DNA from: Juglans regia
Lineage: Eukaryota > Streptophyta > Magnoliopsida > Fagales > Juglandaceae
DNA: 64,000 nt
NCBI RefSeq assembly: GCF_001411555.2
Contig: NC_049901.1
Coordinates: 8,256,681 to 8,320,680 of the forward strand
Direction: 5' to 3'
Numbering within the stretch: position 1 is the stretch's first letter; each line of letters opens with the position of its first letter. Position numbers and translations under genes: made by a program. Under the pieces are notes generated by a model. That model saw only the letters and a program-made list of their open reading frames with translations. It had not been told where the DNA came from and ran no database searches. Of this stretch, positions 12,543 to 24,590 are shown one piece after another.

Positions 12543-12835
12543 ATTACAGTTGTTGAAGTGTCTTATGCATGGCAAAAACACTTTAAGGATGTTGTTCTCA
12601 AATAAGGGTTCCATAATTACAGTTGTCGAAGTATCTTATGGCAAGCACGAGCACACTTTAAGGAGGTTCATCGCAAATTAAGGGGGGTTCCGTAATTACA
12701 TGCAGTTGCTAGCTGAAGTATCTTATGGCAAGCACACTTTAAGGAGGTTCGTCTCAAATTAAGGGTTCCATATATAATTACAGTTGTTCAGGTATCTAAT
12801 GGCAAGCACACTTTTAAGAAAATCATGTTTCTTGT
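12543..12835. repeat. four-unit diverged tandem repeat (about 73-82 bp)
   Basis: Units begin ATTACAGTTG (or a close variant) at about 12543, 12616, 12695 and 12777. Each then carries AAGTATCTTATGGCAAGCAC, ACTTTAAGGAGGTTC and AATTAAGGGTTCC, or degenerate forms of them. An open frame across the first units is probably a by-product of the repetition. Function unknown. Confidence 0.75.
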
Positions 12836-12839
12836 GATT

Positions 12840-13348
12840 TTTGGAACCGATCGAAGACTGTAATAAGGAACATATCTAAACATGCTTTACCCATGTAGGA
12901 GAATATAAAGACAGCTAAATTTGCATAATTGCATTAATGTAATACAAAGAAAATCAACGATATCCAACTCTAGCTCTGATCTCTCTCTCTCATACACTAG
13001 GGGGCCGGCCTTACATATATAGTTATAAGTTACCCTTGTCTCCCGTAACTCTGATCATATTAAAACAACGACAATAATTCGGGTTCCATGAAAGGATACT
13101 ACTTTCCAAAGTGAAGTTAAAGTTGAGAATATTGAAGATAGTACTTGAAACCTTAATTTTCCCAGTGGTCAACATTAGCTAACAGCGCCCAACATATCAA
13201 AAGTGCTGATCGATCGGGGTTAAAGGGCGGGGTAGTGAATGAAGCCCCATTAACCATAACTTTTCAAGTGCGTCTCAAATCCAAGTAGCTAGCTTAGGTA
13301 TTATATATCTTGGAATGAAACGAATGGTGGATTTTTTAGAGGTAAGAA

Positions 13349-13388
<40 letters not shown>

Positions 13389-16300
13389 GCACTGATCAGA
13401 TGGACTTGACTCAGAAGGTGCATGATGTTATATTCCTTCCCTCTTAAACAACAATACAATTAGTAAAGATTAAAAAATAACAAATAAAACCTTAATTATT
13501 CGGCCACCCATGTGCTTTTCATGTCATGCGTAAGGCTGTCCTTTGACTTTGCAGGCACTCTGTCTCTCTCTCTCTCTCGCGATATAGAGAATCTCTAATT
13601 GGAATTAAGGAGGTTATAAATGTATATGGAAACTTAGTCAGAAAGTATATATCACTGAGTTCTTCACTAGCTAGCTAGCTTTTTTTTCCCTCTAGGATTC
13701 CTCGCCTTAATTCACTCTCTCTTTCTCGAACATGTCCAATGAGTATGTTTTTTAGAACATTGATCATTGCTTAAACGGGACTAGCTAGCTTTCAGCTTGA
13801 CCTCACCACAAGTAAAAGACCAATCCATTTAATAATTGTTCGAACACTTATAATCGTCCTGGATCACAGGAAGTCCTTATTTCGCAATTGCCACAGTTAT
13901 TAGGAGGAAAGAGTCCTACTGTTGTTAAACCATTACAAAAGAAATCCATTTAAATTTTTTTACAGCTCAGTGCATATTGTCGTTTATTTTCTCTTGGTGC
14001 GCGCGCTAGCTAGCTCTTACATATTTGCAGTCCTTCCTGCCGCCGCTCAAACTACGTACGTGGTATATATATATGGATGCTGCAGGTACCAGTTTCAATA
14101 TTGGTAATTTTACTCGAAACAGAAAAGGGAGTCCCGGCTTGTTGATCTCTATTAGTATCTCTGACTTGTTCTTTCTAATATAATAAACGTCGGAAACTTG
14201 ATGCAGTCTAAAAGATCATGTTTAGCTTCTGTACATATTCCAACTTTTGCAGTACGTACGTAGAAGTTGGATATCATGTGGAAATCCTGAGGATCCATAG
14301 GCTGAGCGATGAGCTCAATATGTCATCACGAATGGCGCTTTGTTTTTGAGGTCACCAATTGGTTTCAATTTCGACTACATATCTCGTCGGTAATAAGCTA
14401 GAATGGATACATATATAGGCCGATACATTCAGTTCGTCAAAATCTTTAAAACTTGGGCAAAAAATTCGTTTTGGGTTTTTTTTAATTCTCAGAAAGTACC
14501 ATATATTACACTGTCATTCTACTGTATTGATGAAGCATTGTCGACCCTAACCTGTGTTTTAACTCTTCGTTTTAGCTCTCTTTTCCTTTTCTAATATATC
14601 AAAGATACCTTTGGATCAGCTCTGGTTTTTTAATAAAAAAAATTAAAGATTTCTTCCCTTTTTCTATCAAAGAACTTCATTAGCAAATTAATGCCTCCTA
14701 GAAAACAAGTCCCGATGCCCAGTTTACTCCCTTTAGACTGATTCTTTATGATATTATTTTTTGTGTAATTCGTTATCATTAGCTTCTCATCTTTAAATTT
14801 GTTGTTCATTAATTTGTTGTTTCTTTCTCAAGTACTAGTTAATGGTCGTGGAATTTTACTTAATTAGTAACGCGCAGGATGCAGGCCGATGATCATCTCT
14901 TTAATGTTTAATTAATCTTTAGTAGTTTGATCGTCTGCTGCCTAGCTAACCAACCAAGAAGAGCTAGTACTGATCATGATCCTGTCATGGAAATTTATTA
15001 GAAAGGCCAGGGTGGTGTGCATTAATTGCGCAGCCAGATATCCTCAACATATTTCAACCGGCCCCTTGAATCTGATCATCATGCTCCAAAATTGTTAACA
15101 TGCCGTCAAGGTCAGTACTTGTGATGACATCTCTCCGAATCTTGCCACCCACTAAAGGTAATTAATAATAGCATATTAGTTATAAGAGCACTTTCTGATA
15201 TATAGTTGTTACAATTTAGACTTTAATTAAAGTAGTTCCTTTGCATTGTGCATGGCATGAAATCACTAAAAAGGTTTTCTCCTTTAATTTTTTACTTCCA
15301 ACTTTATTCTTATTCTGGATGTCCCAGTTGCTTGCCTTCTACACCTGGAGGCTGGACATCATGTGAATTTGCAAAACTTTGCAGCAAAGCATTACCATTA
15401 TCATTGATATTATTTTCTGGTCACGACATGATATGATCTAGTACTTTTTTTTTTTTTTCCTCACATCCCTTCGATCTTGCTTTATAAGTTGATTTAATTG
15501 ATTCATCTGCAGCACCCTTATAATGAGTCTGATTATTCCAGATTATTGGAATGAAAACTCCTGACCATGACAAAACTAGCTATATAGCTACTAGATATTA
15601 TATTATAAATGTCATGGGTTCATGAGTTGATAAACACAATAAATTAGTGAATAAAAGTGTTTCATGCAATAATGTACTATACATATATATAATTAAATAA
15701 ACCATATAAATTCATAAATTAACTGATCAAGATTTTAGAGCATATCAAGTAGTAAATTCCCATGAAATAAAATATAATAAAGAACAATATAGAGTCTCAG
15801 AGTACGGTTATTAATTTGGAGTTGCATGCAATATTTGATTTGTGATTATTCAAAGTTCAGTTGACTTCCATCTCGATATTAATTACATTGATCAGCATAT
15901 GTTAGAATCATTTTGTTTCATCAAATAAAGCAAAATAGAAGGGAAATTAGAAGATATATATAAAATTAAGAAGCACAAAAAACAACATAGGGAAAGAATT
16001 GGAATTAAACAATCTGTTGAAACATATTCATTATATAATAGATCAAAGAACTCAATAAAAAAAAAAACGGAAATGTTATTTATTCTAAAAACTAAATAAT
16101 CTAGTTAAGCATAAAAACATATATAGCTGTGATCGACCATCCGGCCGACTCTATGGACAGCGGCGCATCATGCATGTGGATGCTGTAAGTAGTAATTCTT
16201 AGGCTACATAAGGAAACCCCTTTTTTCTTTGGGCGGAAATAATATAAAGCCCAACTACATGCAAACCATGATGCGACTCCAACCACTCAGCTACACATGC

Positions 16301-16544
16301 AGTACTCCACCCTAGATATCTTCAACACACAAGGACTAGGGTTTTTCACCAACTAGATGCGGTGGTATTAACTTAATACTGGAGGGGTGGGGGACTAGAG
16401 GCTCACCAACATATATATTCATATGTCTTAGTTCATTATGTACAGGAATTGGGGATCATTACTTCATTTTTCCTACGTACTCAAACTTAATCTCCTAGTA
16501 TCAGTATGTATATTACGGCCATTCAAGTACTTTAAGTAGGTGTG
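12840..16544. other. long intergenic stretch, no gene seen
   Basis: AT-rich DNA with a (TA)n tract at about 13352-13385 and a short CT tract near 13563-13579. Many CTAGCTAG and CGTACGTA palindromes are typical of plant intergenic DNA. No reading frame over about 65 residues looks meaningful. The part next to 16545 is the probable 3' UTR of the NAC gene. Confidence 0.5.
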
Positions 16545-17348
16545 TCATTTCCACAACCCAATTTGACAATCAGATGTTGACAAAGAGGACTTTTCCAGCA
16601 CCATTTCCTGCTTTTCCAAATGTCTGACGAGTAGAGCAGTCGTGTTGCCCGATGCTTGAAAAATATTGTTGTTGTTGGCTGCATTTGGGTAGCTGTTTTC
16701 CTTGGATACATGATGATGATCATGATCTTGGCTGAGTTGAGAAGCAACAAACTTGTCAAGGACTCTCCAATCTGTGACTTGATCCACCGCTTGCTCGTTA
16801 ATGCAATTGTTACTATAAACCGGATGGAAGTTTTGCTCTTCTTGGGAGATTGATGAGGACTGCACAGTTGTGGCCTGGTTTATGTCTATTCCAAACGCTG
16901 CCAAACAGTTATTGGAGCTTAAAGTGGCAGCTGGTTGGTGGAGCAACTTTGGGCTCTCTAGAAGTGGGAGCTGGAGGAAGTGCTCGTGGGGATGAATGTG
17001 GTAGGGCAAATGATCAAGCTCTTTCTTGCATGGATAAGGTGGCTGCTGGAACACCATATTATTGGACTGTGAATTCTGCTTAGGTGAGTCCAAGTCCGGC
17101 ATATATGAGGCTTGATCATCGTACCAAGACGATTCGTGGTCGCTCACTTTACGCACGGTTGTTATCCTTTTCTTGAATACCCTACAGACAACCCAACCTT
17201 CTTCCTGCTTCAATTACACAAACTTACATGCATGAATATTTACACTTTCTTTCAGGGAAACAACGTACGTAACTTGTATAGATCAATCAAACGTCCAAAA
17301 TAGAAAGTGCATGTCGATTGCCATGTCGCATATAAGATTAAAACAGAT

Positions 17349-17384
<36 letters not shown>

Positions 17385-18429
17385 CACAGATTCAAATACA
17401 ACAGCTGGCCGCGTGCCGGCAAGATTCAACAATAGGATCTACGTAGTACTACACAATGCACAAAACCTATATATAGTTGCAGGCTTAGGTTTTCTCAAAA
17501 TGTATGCATAGAAGAATTTATAAAAGAAACAAATAATAAAAATTAATAACATATATTATAAGCTGGCCTGTACATGGCATTATATATATATAACACCATG
17601 GTGCACATTGTCTATGGTATTGGCATAGTTTTCTAACAAATATATATAGTGTTGAGTTGGGAGGTATATATTTGTGGAAAGGCCGGTTTGTGTATATGTT
17701 CCAGATTTGCATGCATGTTTCTTACGGAGACGTACATAGGATGAACATTAATATTAGAAAATTGATAATTACGTGATATATTTAATTTTATGAGATTTAT
17801 TAGATATTTTTTTTATAAAAATAGTAAATTTACAATGATTTCAAATACTTCAATTCAAATCAGTCTGTAAATTTATTTTTATTTAATTTTTTTTTTATAA
17901 ATAAGAGAAAACATCCACTTGATCTATTTCTTATAGGGATCAAAACTGATCAAATCCAGGAGAAAGAGTTATGAGATGAAATAATGCTGTTTTGCTAAGT
18001 AGTGGAAATGAGTACTTGTCACTAGGGGAACTAGTACTACTACTACTAGCTTACTGTAGTCTGTAGTTCACGGTCGTCGGTTGGAAGAAAATTTATATAG
18101 CAGTACAAAAAATTCTAAAAATGAATGAACGAGATTTTATATTGATCACTCACATGTCTTGTCTATTTGCGCAGACAGATTCGTTCATTTTTTCTACCAA
18201 ACATTAAAGCAGGCAGCCTAGCAAAAGAAAGTTTTTGTCTTTAACTACCACGGATCATCATCTGCCATGCATGCAAGTTTGCAATAAGACATTAATTGAA
18301 GCAACGGTACGTACGTCGGTATGTATATAATAACTCATAAAAACTCAAAACCGATAACAAAAATTAGAAAAACTCACAAATAGACACTACATGTCAGATG
18401 CCTATAGCCGATCGTGAGCACTATGAGAT

Positions 18430-18460
<31 letters not shown>

Positions 18461-19242
18461 AGCCAAATATTTCACGTTCAAGTACTTATCTTGCGTTCAA
18501 AGTCTAACATGAAGTGTTGGCTTGCATCCATTAATAAGCAAAATAATAAAACTAAGATCAGATCACTATAAGGAATTAATTGTAGTAATATTTATGCAGA
18601 AATTTCTATGTAATTGAAAAAAAACACATCTTCTCACTAATGAAGTGCATATATATAAGCATGATTTTCTAGTACTGTGTAAATTAAAGCATTTGGCCTG
18701 GACACTTGCCTGTGGAGTCCCGTTTTCCTCTGTTTCTAGTCGGTACTCATGCATTATCCAGTCTGATTTTTGTCCATTTGGGGCTCGACCTTTGTAAAAG
18801 ACTAAAGTCTTCCTCATTCCGATTAAATCATGCTTAGAGTATATTGCCTTGTCTCTTCCTGTCGCTTTCCAAAATCCTGCCGATGTGGCTCTATTTGTCC
18901 GAGTTCCTGTTGGATACTTCTTATCTTTATGGCTAAAAAAGTACCACTCATTTTGTTCTTCTGTTCCTATCCTGCATAGCTCTTTTCAAATTTTGCAGAA
19001 TCATGTGAAAGGTTAATATATAATTAGCTAATTTATTCGATTACTAATCTCTAAAATTTAAGAAATAATTAATATTCAATACCTTCAAGATCCCAAGGCT
19101 CAATTCTATAGAGGTCAACATCTTTAATGACATCTAGATCAATCCTTCGTGAGGTGACTTTCTTCCTAAGGTAATAATGAACAAGTTCTTCATCGGTTGG
19201 ATGAAACCGAAAACCAGGGGGAACATGCGAAAAGGTATTCAT
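16545..19242 (-). CDS. NAC transcription factor, VND (vascular-related NAC domain) subgroup
   Basis: Three exons on the minus strand: 19242-19083 (ATG at 19242), 18981-18710 and 17204-16545. They give 1092 nt, or 363 residues. The NAC domain fills residues of about 7-157: [13 protein letters not shown], the YYLRKKV block, [52 protein letters not shown] and finally [13 protein letters not shown]. The C-terminal activation region has Gln/His-rich runs, the [15 protein letters not shown] block and a terminal LWK, all known from VND1-VND6, which switch on vessel secondary-wall formation and cell death. The exact VND number cannot be decided here. Intron 1 is GT-AG. Intron 2 has a GC donor (CCACAG|GCAAGT) and a normal AG acceptor. 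No GT donor nearby keeps frame. Secondary-wall NACs bind target promoters as dimers in the nucleus. Confidence 0.92.
17353..17380. repeat. (CA)n microsatellite in VND-like intron 2
   Basis: An uninterrupted CA run of about 28 bp, 150 bp from the intron's 3' splice site. Confidence 0.95.
18431..18457. repeat. (TA)n microsatellite in VND-like intron 2
   Basis: A TA run of about 27 bp. Confidence 0.95.
18704..18715 (-). other. GC splice donor of VND-like intron 2
   Basis: Exon 2 ends CCACAG and the intron begins GCAAGT, the strong consensus for the minor GC-AG class. The intron is about 1.5 kb (17205-18709). Joining at this point gives [14 protein letters not shown], the sequence conserved in VND proteins. 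Confidence 0.85.
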
Positions 19243-20869
19243 ACGTCCCTTCCACGTCTACTTATATTAGTCCTGCAAATATATATGTAGAGCATATTGA
19301 TCATGATCAAATGCAAATATATTAGTTTTACCTTCGTTCCAAATTGAATACAGCAGGCTGATCAACATTCCGATCGTTCATTTTGGAAATTGGATGCAAT
19401 AAATTAACTTGAACAAAAGTGTGTGTGTTACACTTCAGAAAAAAAAAACAAAAGTACTAAAAATTTATAGATAGAACCCCTTGGCTTTCATCTAAATGAA
19501 TTCAAATATTTTGAAACAGCTCATATTATATATCACACACACACACCATTGGGATCAGCACATGCATCAAGCTATGTATTGGTAAAATGAACAGACCAAT
19601 ATGAAAATGATTGTCACAAATCGAATGTTTTGTTCATGTGTCGATCTATTTAGCATTAATCCATCGTGTCAAATTATAACATGGCGAGTGTACTCATTAA
19701 TTTGACAGTTAATACCACCTCAGGTAAAAGTATATCCAAAAGAAAACGTGCGTATAATATGGGATGATGATGGCAGTAATTAAAATCAAAACACGTATGA
19801 CAAAATAAAACTATCAGAAATCTGACTTAATCTTTGTTTCCGAGAATTAAATTTGTTGAGAACTCTATGTTAAGCCTTACAACCAACTCGTAATCGATAT
19901 CTTTCCTTTAAAGATAGGAGGTTTGAGGTTCAACCCAATATAGGGTCTCCGGTACCGTTTATCTACGATATTGAAACACTAACAACAATATTATCTCATG
20001 AATAGGATAATTAAGTTTGTGAAATTGAAGTAATTAAATGTCCAACCAGAAAAAAAAAAGGATAAGATAAAGAAAATAAATGCTGAAATAGCTAGCAGCT
20101 TGACGACCGGGATGAACAGTCGATAGTACTTTGTCCACTCAGATCTTGTTCAGCATGAGAAGAAAAGATAAATAAAAGTTTCTGCAGAAATCATGCCTTT
20201 ACAATTAAATGCGCTTTTAAGTTTCCTTTAGGAGGAATCAGCAGTAGCTGCCTTTACATGCTACGATTAATAGTCAGGAGGTAATTCCTTAGTGGAAAAC
20301 ATAATGTATAGATGATCCGATTCTTACCATAGCTAGTCTTTGTGTGTGCGACACATCTTGTGGTTAGTTGATTATGCGTGCATGTGATATATATGCAGGT
20401 ATACTCATTAATTAAAGATGATATATAGATAGATCAAGATATTAATTTCTAGGGTTGGAACGAAAATACAAGCTAGTGCTCTCTAGTTATGAGTTGGGCA
20501 CTCATTGTGCATCCCAAAAAAAGATGTCTAATATATCTCTAAGTATGGCCAGGCAATTATGAAGAAAAAGAAATTAAATCAGAGAAAAATGAAGGGAAAA
20601 TAAATATATAAAAGGAAATATATCATGTGATGGGATGAGAGAATATGTTAGACTTTGGTTGTTTGATTGATACCGTCTGCCTGATTAGGCAGATGGTATT
20701 TCCAAATCAGAAGAGCATAATGACCGTTGTTTCATTAGTTTCAGAGGATAACTTTTCTTGAGATTTTAGATCTGCAAAGCAACTTTCCACCCCTTACATG
20801 CATGCTTTACAACTCCATGCAAATTCAAGTCTCACAAACAGATGAATAAATCTTGTATCTGGCTGTACC
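19243..20869 (-). promoter_or_regulatory. possible 5' UTR intron and leader of the VND-like gene
   Basis: Upstream of the ATG, the minus strand reads TTTGCAG|GACTAATATAAG (acceptor at 19273/19272). A good donor, ATACAG|GTACAG, lies at 20869/20868. Together they would define a 1.6-kb leader intron. This is inference from motifs only. The small hairpin at 20670-20699 would lie inside it. Confidence 0.25.
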
Positions 20870-22223
20870 TGTATAAGTTGTATAATATCGAGAAGAAGGA
20901 GATGAAAATGACGAAGACGACGACTATTGGAGAGAGAGAGAGAGAGAGAGAGCTCACAGATCAAGCAAGAACGGCTCTAGTTCTTGTAACCCGCAGATCT
21001 GGGGTGGCAGAGGAGGAAACCCTTTTTATCCAAAATTATTATCTGGTTATTTTCTCAGCTTCACTCCCAGCTGTCGAGAAGCCCCTTAATTAATCAGACA
21101 AGAGACAAAGACACGACAGTGTAAAAGAGTTGCACTTCATTGTATCCTCGGGAATTGAACCGAAACTGGTTTTCTATCCCAAAAGCGGTCTCCGAGGCTG
21201 TCGAGTAGGGATCTAATCCCGAGGGCATCAAAGACAAGAAAGGCTGGGGAATAGAAGAACAGAAAGCATGTAGGGTTAAATAAGAAACGGAAGAAACCCT
21301 GCCGATAATTATAATAATAAAAAAATACGATACGAGAAAAAATTGAAAAGCAAAAAATTATTGGAGAAGCTTGTTTTCTGTATCATAAGCTCTCATTGTC
21401 GGGATGGGCTGAATTGGTGGGGAAGCTTTTGGGCGGGAAAAAAGGTGGCGCAAAAATGGCTGAAGGAGAGTAGAAAGGAATGTCTCTCTCTCTACTGCCA
21501 CCTCCACCCGCAACTGAGAGAGACCCGACACAGAGCTTTGACAGAATATGTTTCTCTTTCAAAGGTCTTTCCCTACACAGTTCTAAATATGTGCAAGCGA
21601 GACAAATTAAGGGAAGAAGCAAACGGTGAGGTCAGAACAACCAACGGAAAAGACCAATCAACAATCTTAAAAGCCTCCGGAAAGGAGAGAATAAAATATA
21701 TAGGAGCTAGGATATTATGCCTAGCTAGCTGGTGACGTAATGGAACAGCCACAAAGCCATCCACAAATGACAAACACCATGTCTCTCTCTCTCTCTGAAT
21801 GAGGCATGGTGGCCCCTAATTGTTAGCGCCAACTCCATTCCCAGTCCCTACCATTTCCGCTAGCTATTCATCTTCAAGGCATAACTCTAATAACATTGGG
21901 ATGATCATGATGATTGGCCGGGTACACCCTCGGTCTCACGGTTGTTTCGCGCAATCTAGGCCCAACATCGAGTATGAATGAAAATAGTACTGGATAATCA
22001 ATAATCCTTAATTTGTCCTTCCCAACTCTCATAACGTTACTACTATATATGTTTGGCAAAGAACATCGATCCCATTAATCAGACTGTTTGTTTTGAATGT
22101 ATTTAGTTTTTTTATGAGTCTCCATTGCAGTGCTCATTGAGTAGCAGTACAGATAGTTCTAAGTAAATAGCACAATATATATATATATATATACATAAAA
22201 GAAGATTAATGGATATATATATT

Positions 22224-22260
<37 letters not shown>

Positions 22261-22798
22261 TTAATTTATCCAAAATAAGTGATTGTTTATCCTCCAAAAA
22301 CCGATCTATGGTCAAATTATGAACTTCATTCAAATGTACCTTTCGAAATTAAAAAAAGAAAAAAGAAAAAAGGGTTAGCAGTAGCACTAGTCGTCAGCCG
22401 GTAACCTCAGTTAGGTCAGGCGAAATATCCAAATGATTGCTGGTAAGTTGGTAACGAAAATAACCACTCAGTCTAATAGATATCGCATTGATTATTAGGA
22501 GACAAAATTACTTATTCCCTATAAATTAACCTCATGTCTTATATATATATATATGTATCATAATTTGTATTACTTTTTTCACGATCCACAAAAAATGACG
22601 TTTATAAAGTTTCCATATAACACATGATCATGTACAACACATGAATGTTTAAGGTCAACATGAGCTAGCTAGGGTACTTACTACCTTGCGAGAATTAACT
22701 TGTGAGACAATCAACCGCTGACAACTTGGCTGATTTTAATTGGTGGGTTAACCTTTGATGTCCTCCTTTCCTGTTACAATCTCTTCCATGAGTAGTTT
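20870..22798. other. intergenic/promoter region upstream of the VND-like gene
   Basis: Contains (GA)n tracts at about 20931-20951 and 22226-22254 and a TA run near 22176-22192. Pyrimidine-rich minus-strand sequence could be leader or promoter of the VND-like gene. Open frames up to 130 residues (21343-21735) show no recognisable domain and I do not call them genes. Confidence 0.4.
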
Positions 22799-22939
22799 TT
22801 GATACAGTATGCCCTACGACGGCCACGAAAGAGACGGTGCTCCAAATGCAAATATCCCCTCAAAACCCAACACACAACAAAACAAAACAAGCAAAACAAA
22901 AACAAAGTGGCTTATAAGCTTGGTCGAGCCGGGCTGAAA

Positions 22940-23216
22940 TGGTCAGTGCGAGTGGAATGTGGGTCCCATCACGCGCTAGGAAATGATTGCCGCTGCCCCT
23001 GGGAAGTACTCTGGGCCTGGACTTCACAGTACGTGGCGGGCGGCTTGCGGTCTGGCGTGGGCTAGCCACTATGATTGAGCTCGCAACTTGGAGAGGGTTA
23101 TTTGCGACGGGTTGTACAGTGGGTCCCACACTTTCCCTGGTCCCTTGTGGGTCCAATGCTTGGTCTCCGAGTGGGTCCCAGGAACCTTCCAGCTTCATTG
23201 CAACTGGAGCCTAACA
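22940..23216. promoter_or_regulatory. GC-rich island with four TCP-type GTGGGTCC motifs
   Basis: In an otherwise AT-rich region this block is GC-rich. It holds GTGGGTCCCA at 22959-22968, the full palindrome GTGGGTCCCAC at 23119-23129, GTGGGTCCAA at 23147-23156 and GTGGGTCCCA at 23171-23180. GTGGGNCCCAC is the known site of class I TCP factors. No gene start is visible beside it, so its target is unknown. Confidence 0.45.
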
Positions 23217-23267
23217 CGTGCCATTTTTTCTTTCTTTTAGCTTAGTAATTTTTCAGATTCCTCTACA

Positions 23268-23455
23268 CGCTTCTCCGCCTCATTTTATTTAATTATTATA
23301 ATTTTTTTAAAATTTTTATATAAAATAAAATAAATAATTTAAATTTTAAAATTTTAAAATAAAAATAATATTAAAAATATATATTCTAATAATATTTTAT
23401 TTAATTTTTAATTTTAATGTTAATTTATCTTATCTGTAAAAACAAACGAGATTTT
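23268..23455. mobile_element. MITE, family A, diverged copy (reverse)
   Basis: Carries the reverse-oriented A-family core (AATAATATTAAAAATATATA, ATTCTAATAATATTTTATTT) and ends near AAAAACAAACGAG. The outer tips are poorly kept. Confidence 0.5.
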
Positions 23456-23469
23456 AATGTCAAGAATAA

Positions 23470-23712
23470 TACTAGGTTGCCACCTAGCAATGACTGCTGG
23501 CCATGCTGCCTAGCACAAATTTATCTTTTTTATTTTTTTTCTTTTCCTTTTCATGTTTTTTTAACATATTTAAATATTTTTAAAAGATAAAAAAAATACA
23601 TCAATACACTAAAAATTATTTTTTTAATCATTAAGTAAAAAAATTAAAAGAAATCAAATACTTGAGCTGTCAAATTGACGAGGGCAAACTCAGACGGCAT
23701 ACTAGCATTTCT
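23470..23712. mobile_element. MITE, family C
   Basis: Starts AGAATAATACTAGGTTGCC. Its right end reversed reads AGAAATGCTAGTATGCC. Flanks ttaatgtca and ctaacgtca match at 7 of 9 positions and may be a 9-bp target duplication. The core (TTAACATATTTAAATATTTT ... AATCATTAAG) recurs at about 30960-31150, 48005-48130 and 61385-61545. Confidence 0.55.
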
Positions 23713-23736
23713 CTAACGTCAATTTAATCCTAATAG

Positions 23737-23942
23737 GAGTTGTTTAGATAGTGAGATGAGATGATTTTATATGAAAATTGAATAAAATATTATTAAAATA
23801 TTATTTTTTAATATTATTATTATTTTGTGATTTGTAAAACTTAAATGATTTATTATATTTTATATGAAAATTTATAAAAATTATAATAATGAGATAAAAT
23901 GATATAAGATAAGATGAATTGAAAATATTTATCAATCCAAAT
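23737..23942. mobile_element. MITE, family A
   Basis: Opens GTTGTTTAGATAGTGAGATG and closes TTATCAATCCAAATGACT, so the tips are weakly inverted. The middle carries AAAATATTATTTTTTAATAT, the A-family core, in plus orientation. Confidence 0.65.
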
Positions 23943-24186
23943 GACTCACGTATCTTTATTAAGAAATTTTGTTTTTAGTTTTAAATTTATTATTATTATT
24001 ATTATTTTTTTTGCACTTCAAAGTCTCAATTTTTAATTTTGTTTAAAAAAAATACCTTAGCTTTAAAAAAACTCGCAACTTATATCTCTATTAATTTCTA
24101 TTAAGAAATTAACGAAAAAATTGATATATGGTATTGATCATATGTCATGTGTCAGTCTTTGATTGATTGTGTTAGATATTAATTTC

Positions 24187-24369
24187 GAGCAATGTTAGGT
24201 ACAGTTTCTTATTTAGATATTGCAATACAATGCAATACAAGTCTAGATAATTTTATCTTTAAAATTTTTTTAAATTACAAAATTATCCCTCTTAAAATAA
24301 TGATTTTTCTCATTTATTAAAAGATTTACACATACAGTTTCAAAATGAAGACTACAAATATAATTTTTC
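24187..24369. mobile_element. MITE, family B, with 9-bp target duplication
   Basis: This 183-bp element begins GAGCAATGTTAGGTACAG and its reversed end begins GAAAAATTATATTTGTAG. Perfect copies of attaatttc flank it (24178-24186 and 24370-24378). It lies 40 bp from another family B copy in the same orientation. Confidence 0.75.
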
Positions 24370-24406
24370 ATTAATTTCACGTCTAAGTTCTTATTAGTTT
24401 TCTAAC

Positions 24407-24590
24407 AAATGCTACGTACAGTCCTCATTTGAGGACTGCTCATACAAATTTAGATAATTTTATCTTTAAAAATTTTTTAAAATTATAATAATATCTTTTT
24501 AAAATTACAATAACTTTTATTTAATGAAATATATTAATAGATCTGTACATATAATCATTATTTGAGAAATATAAATAGAATTTCTCAACT
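24407..24590. mobile_element. MITE, family B, second adjacent copy
   Basis: Begins near CAAATGCTACGTACAG and carries CAGTCCTCATTTGAGGACTG, the folding end motif of the family. It then has the shared TAGATAATTTTATCTTTAAA core. The target duplication is unclear. Confidence 0.6.

Noticed and set aside
21343..21735. 130-residue open frame
   Set aside because: No recognised domain, no partner exon and opposing frames of similar size. It looks like chance.
22860..23198. 112-residue minus-strand frame in the GC-rich island
   Set aside because: High GC lengthens frames on both strands and no domain is visible. The regulatory motif cluster explains the block better.
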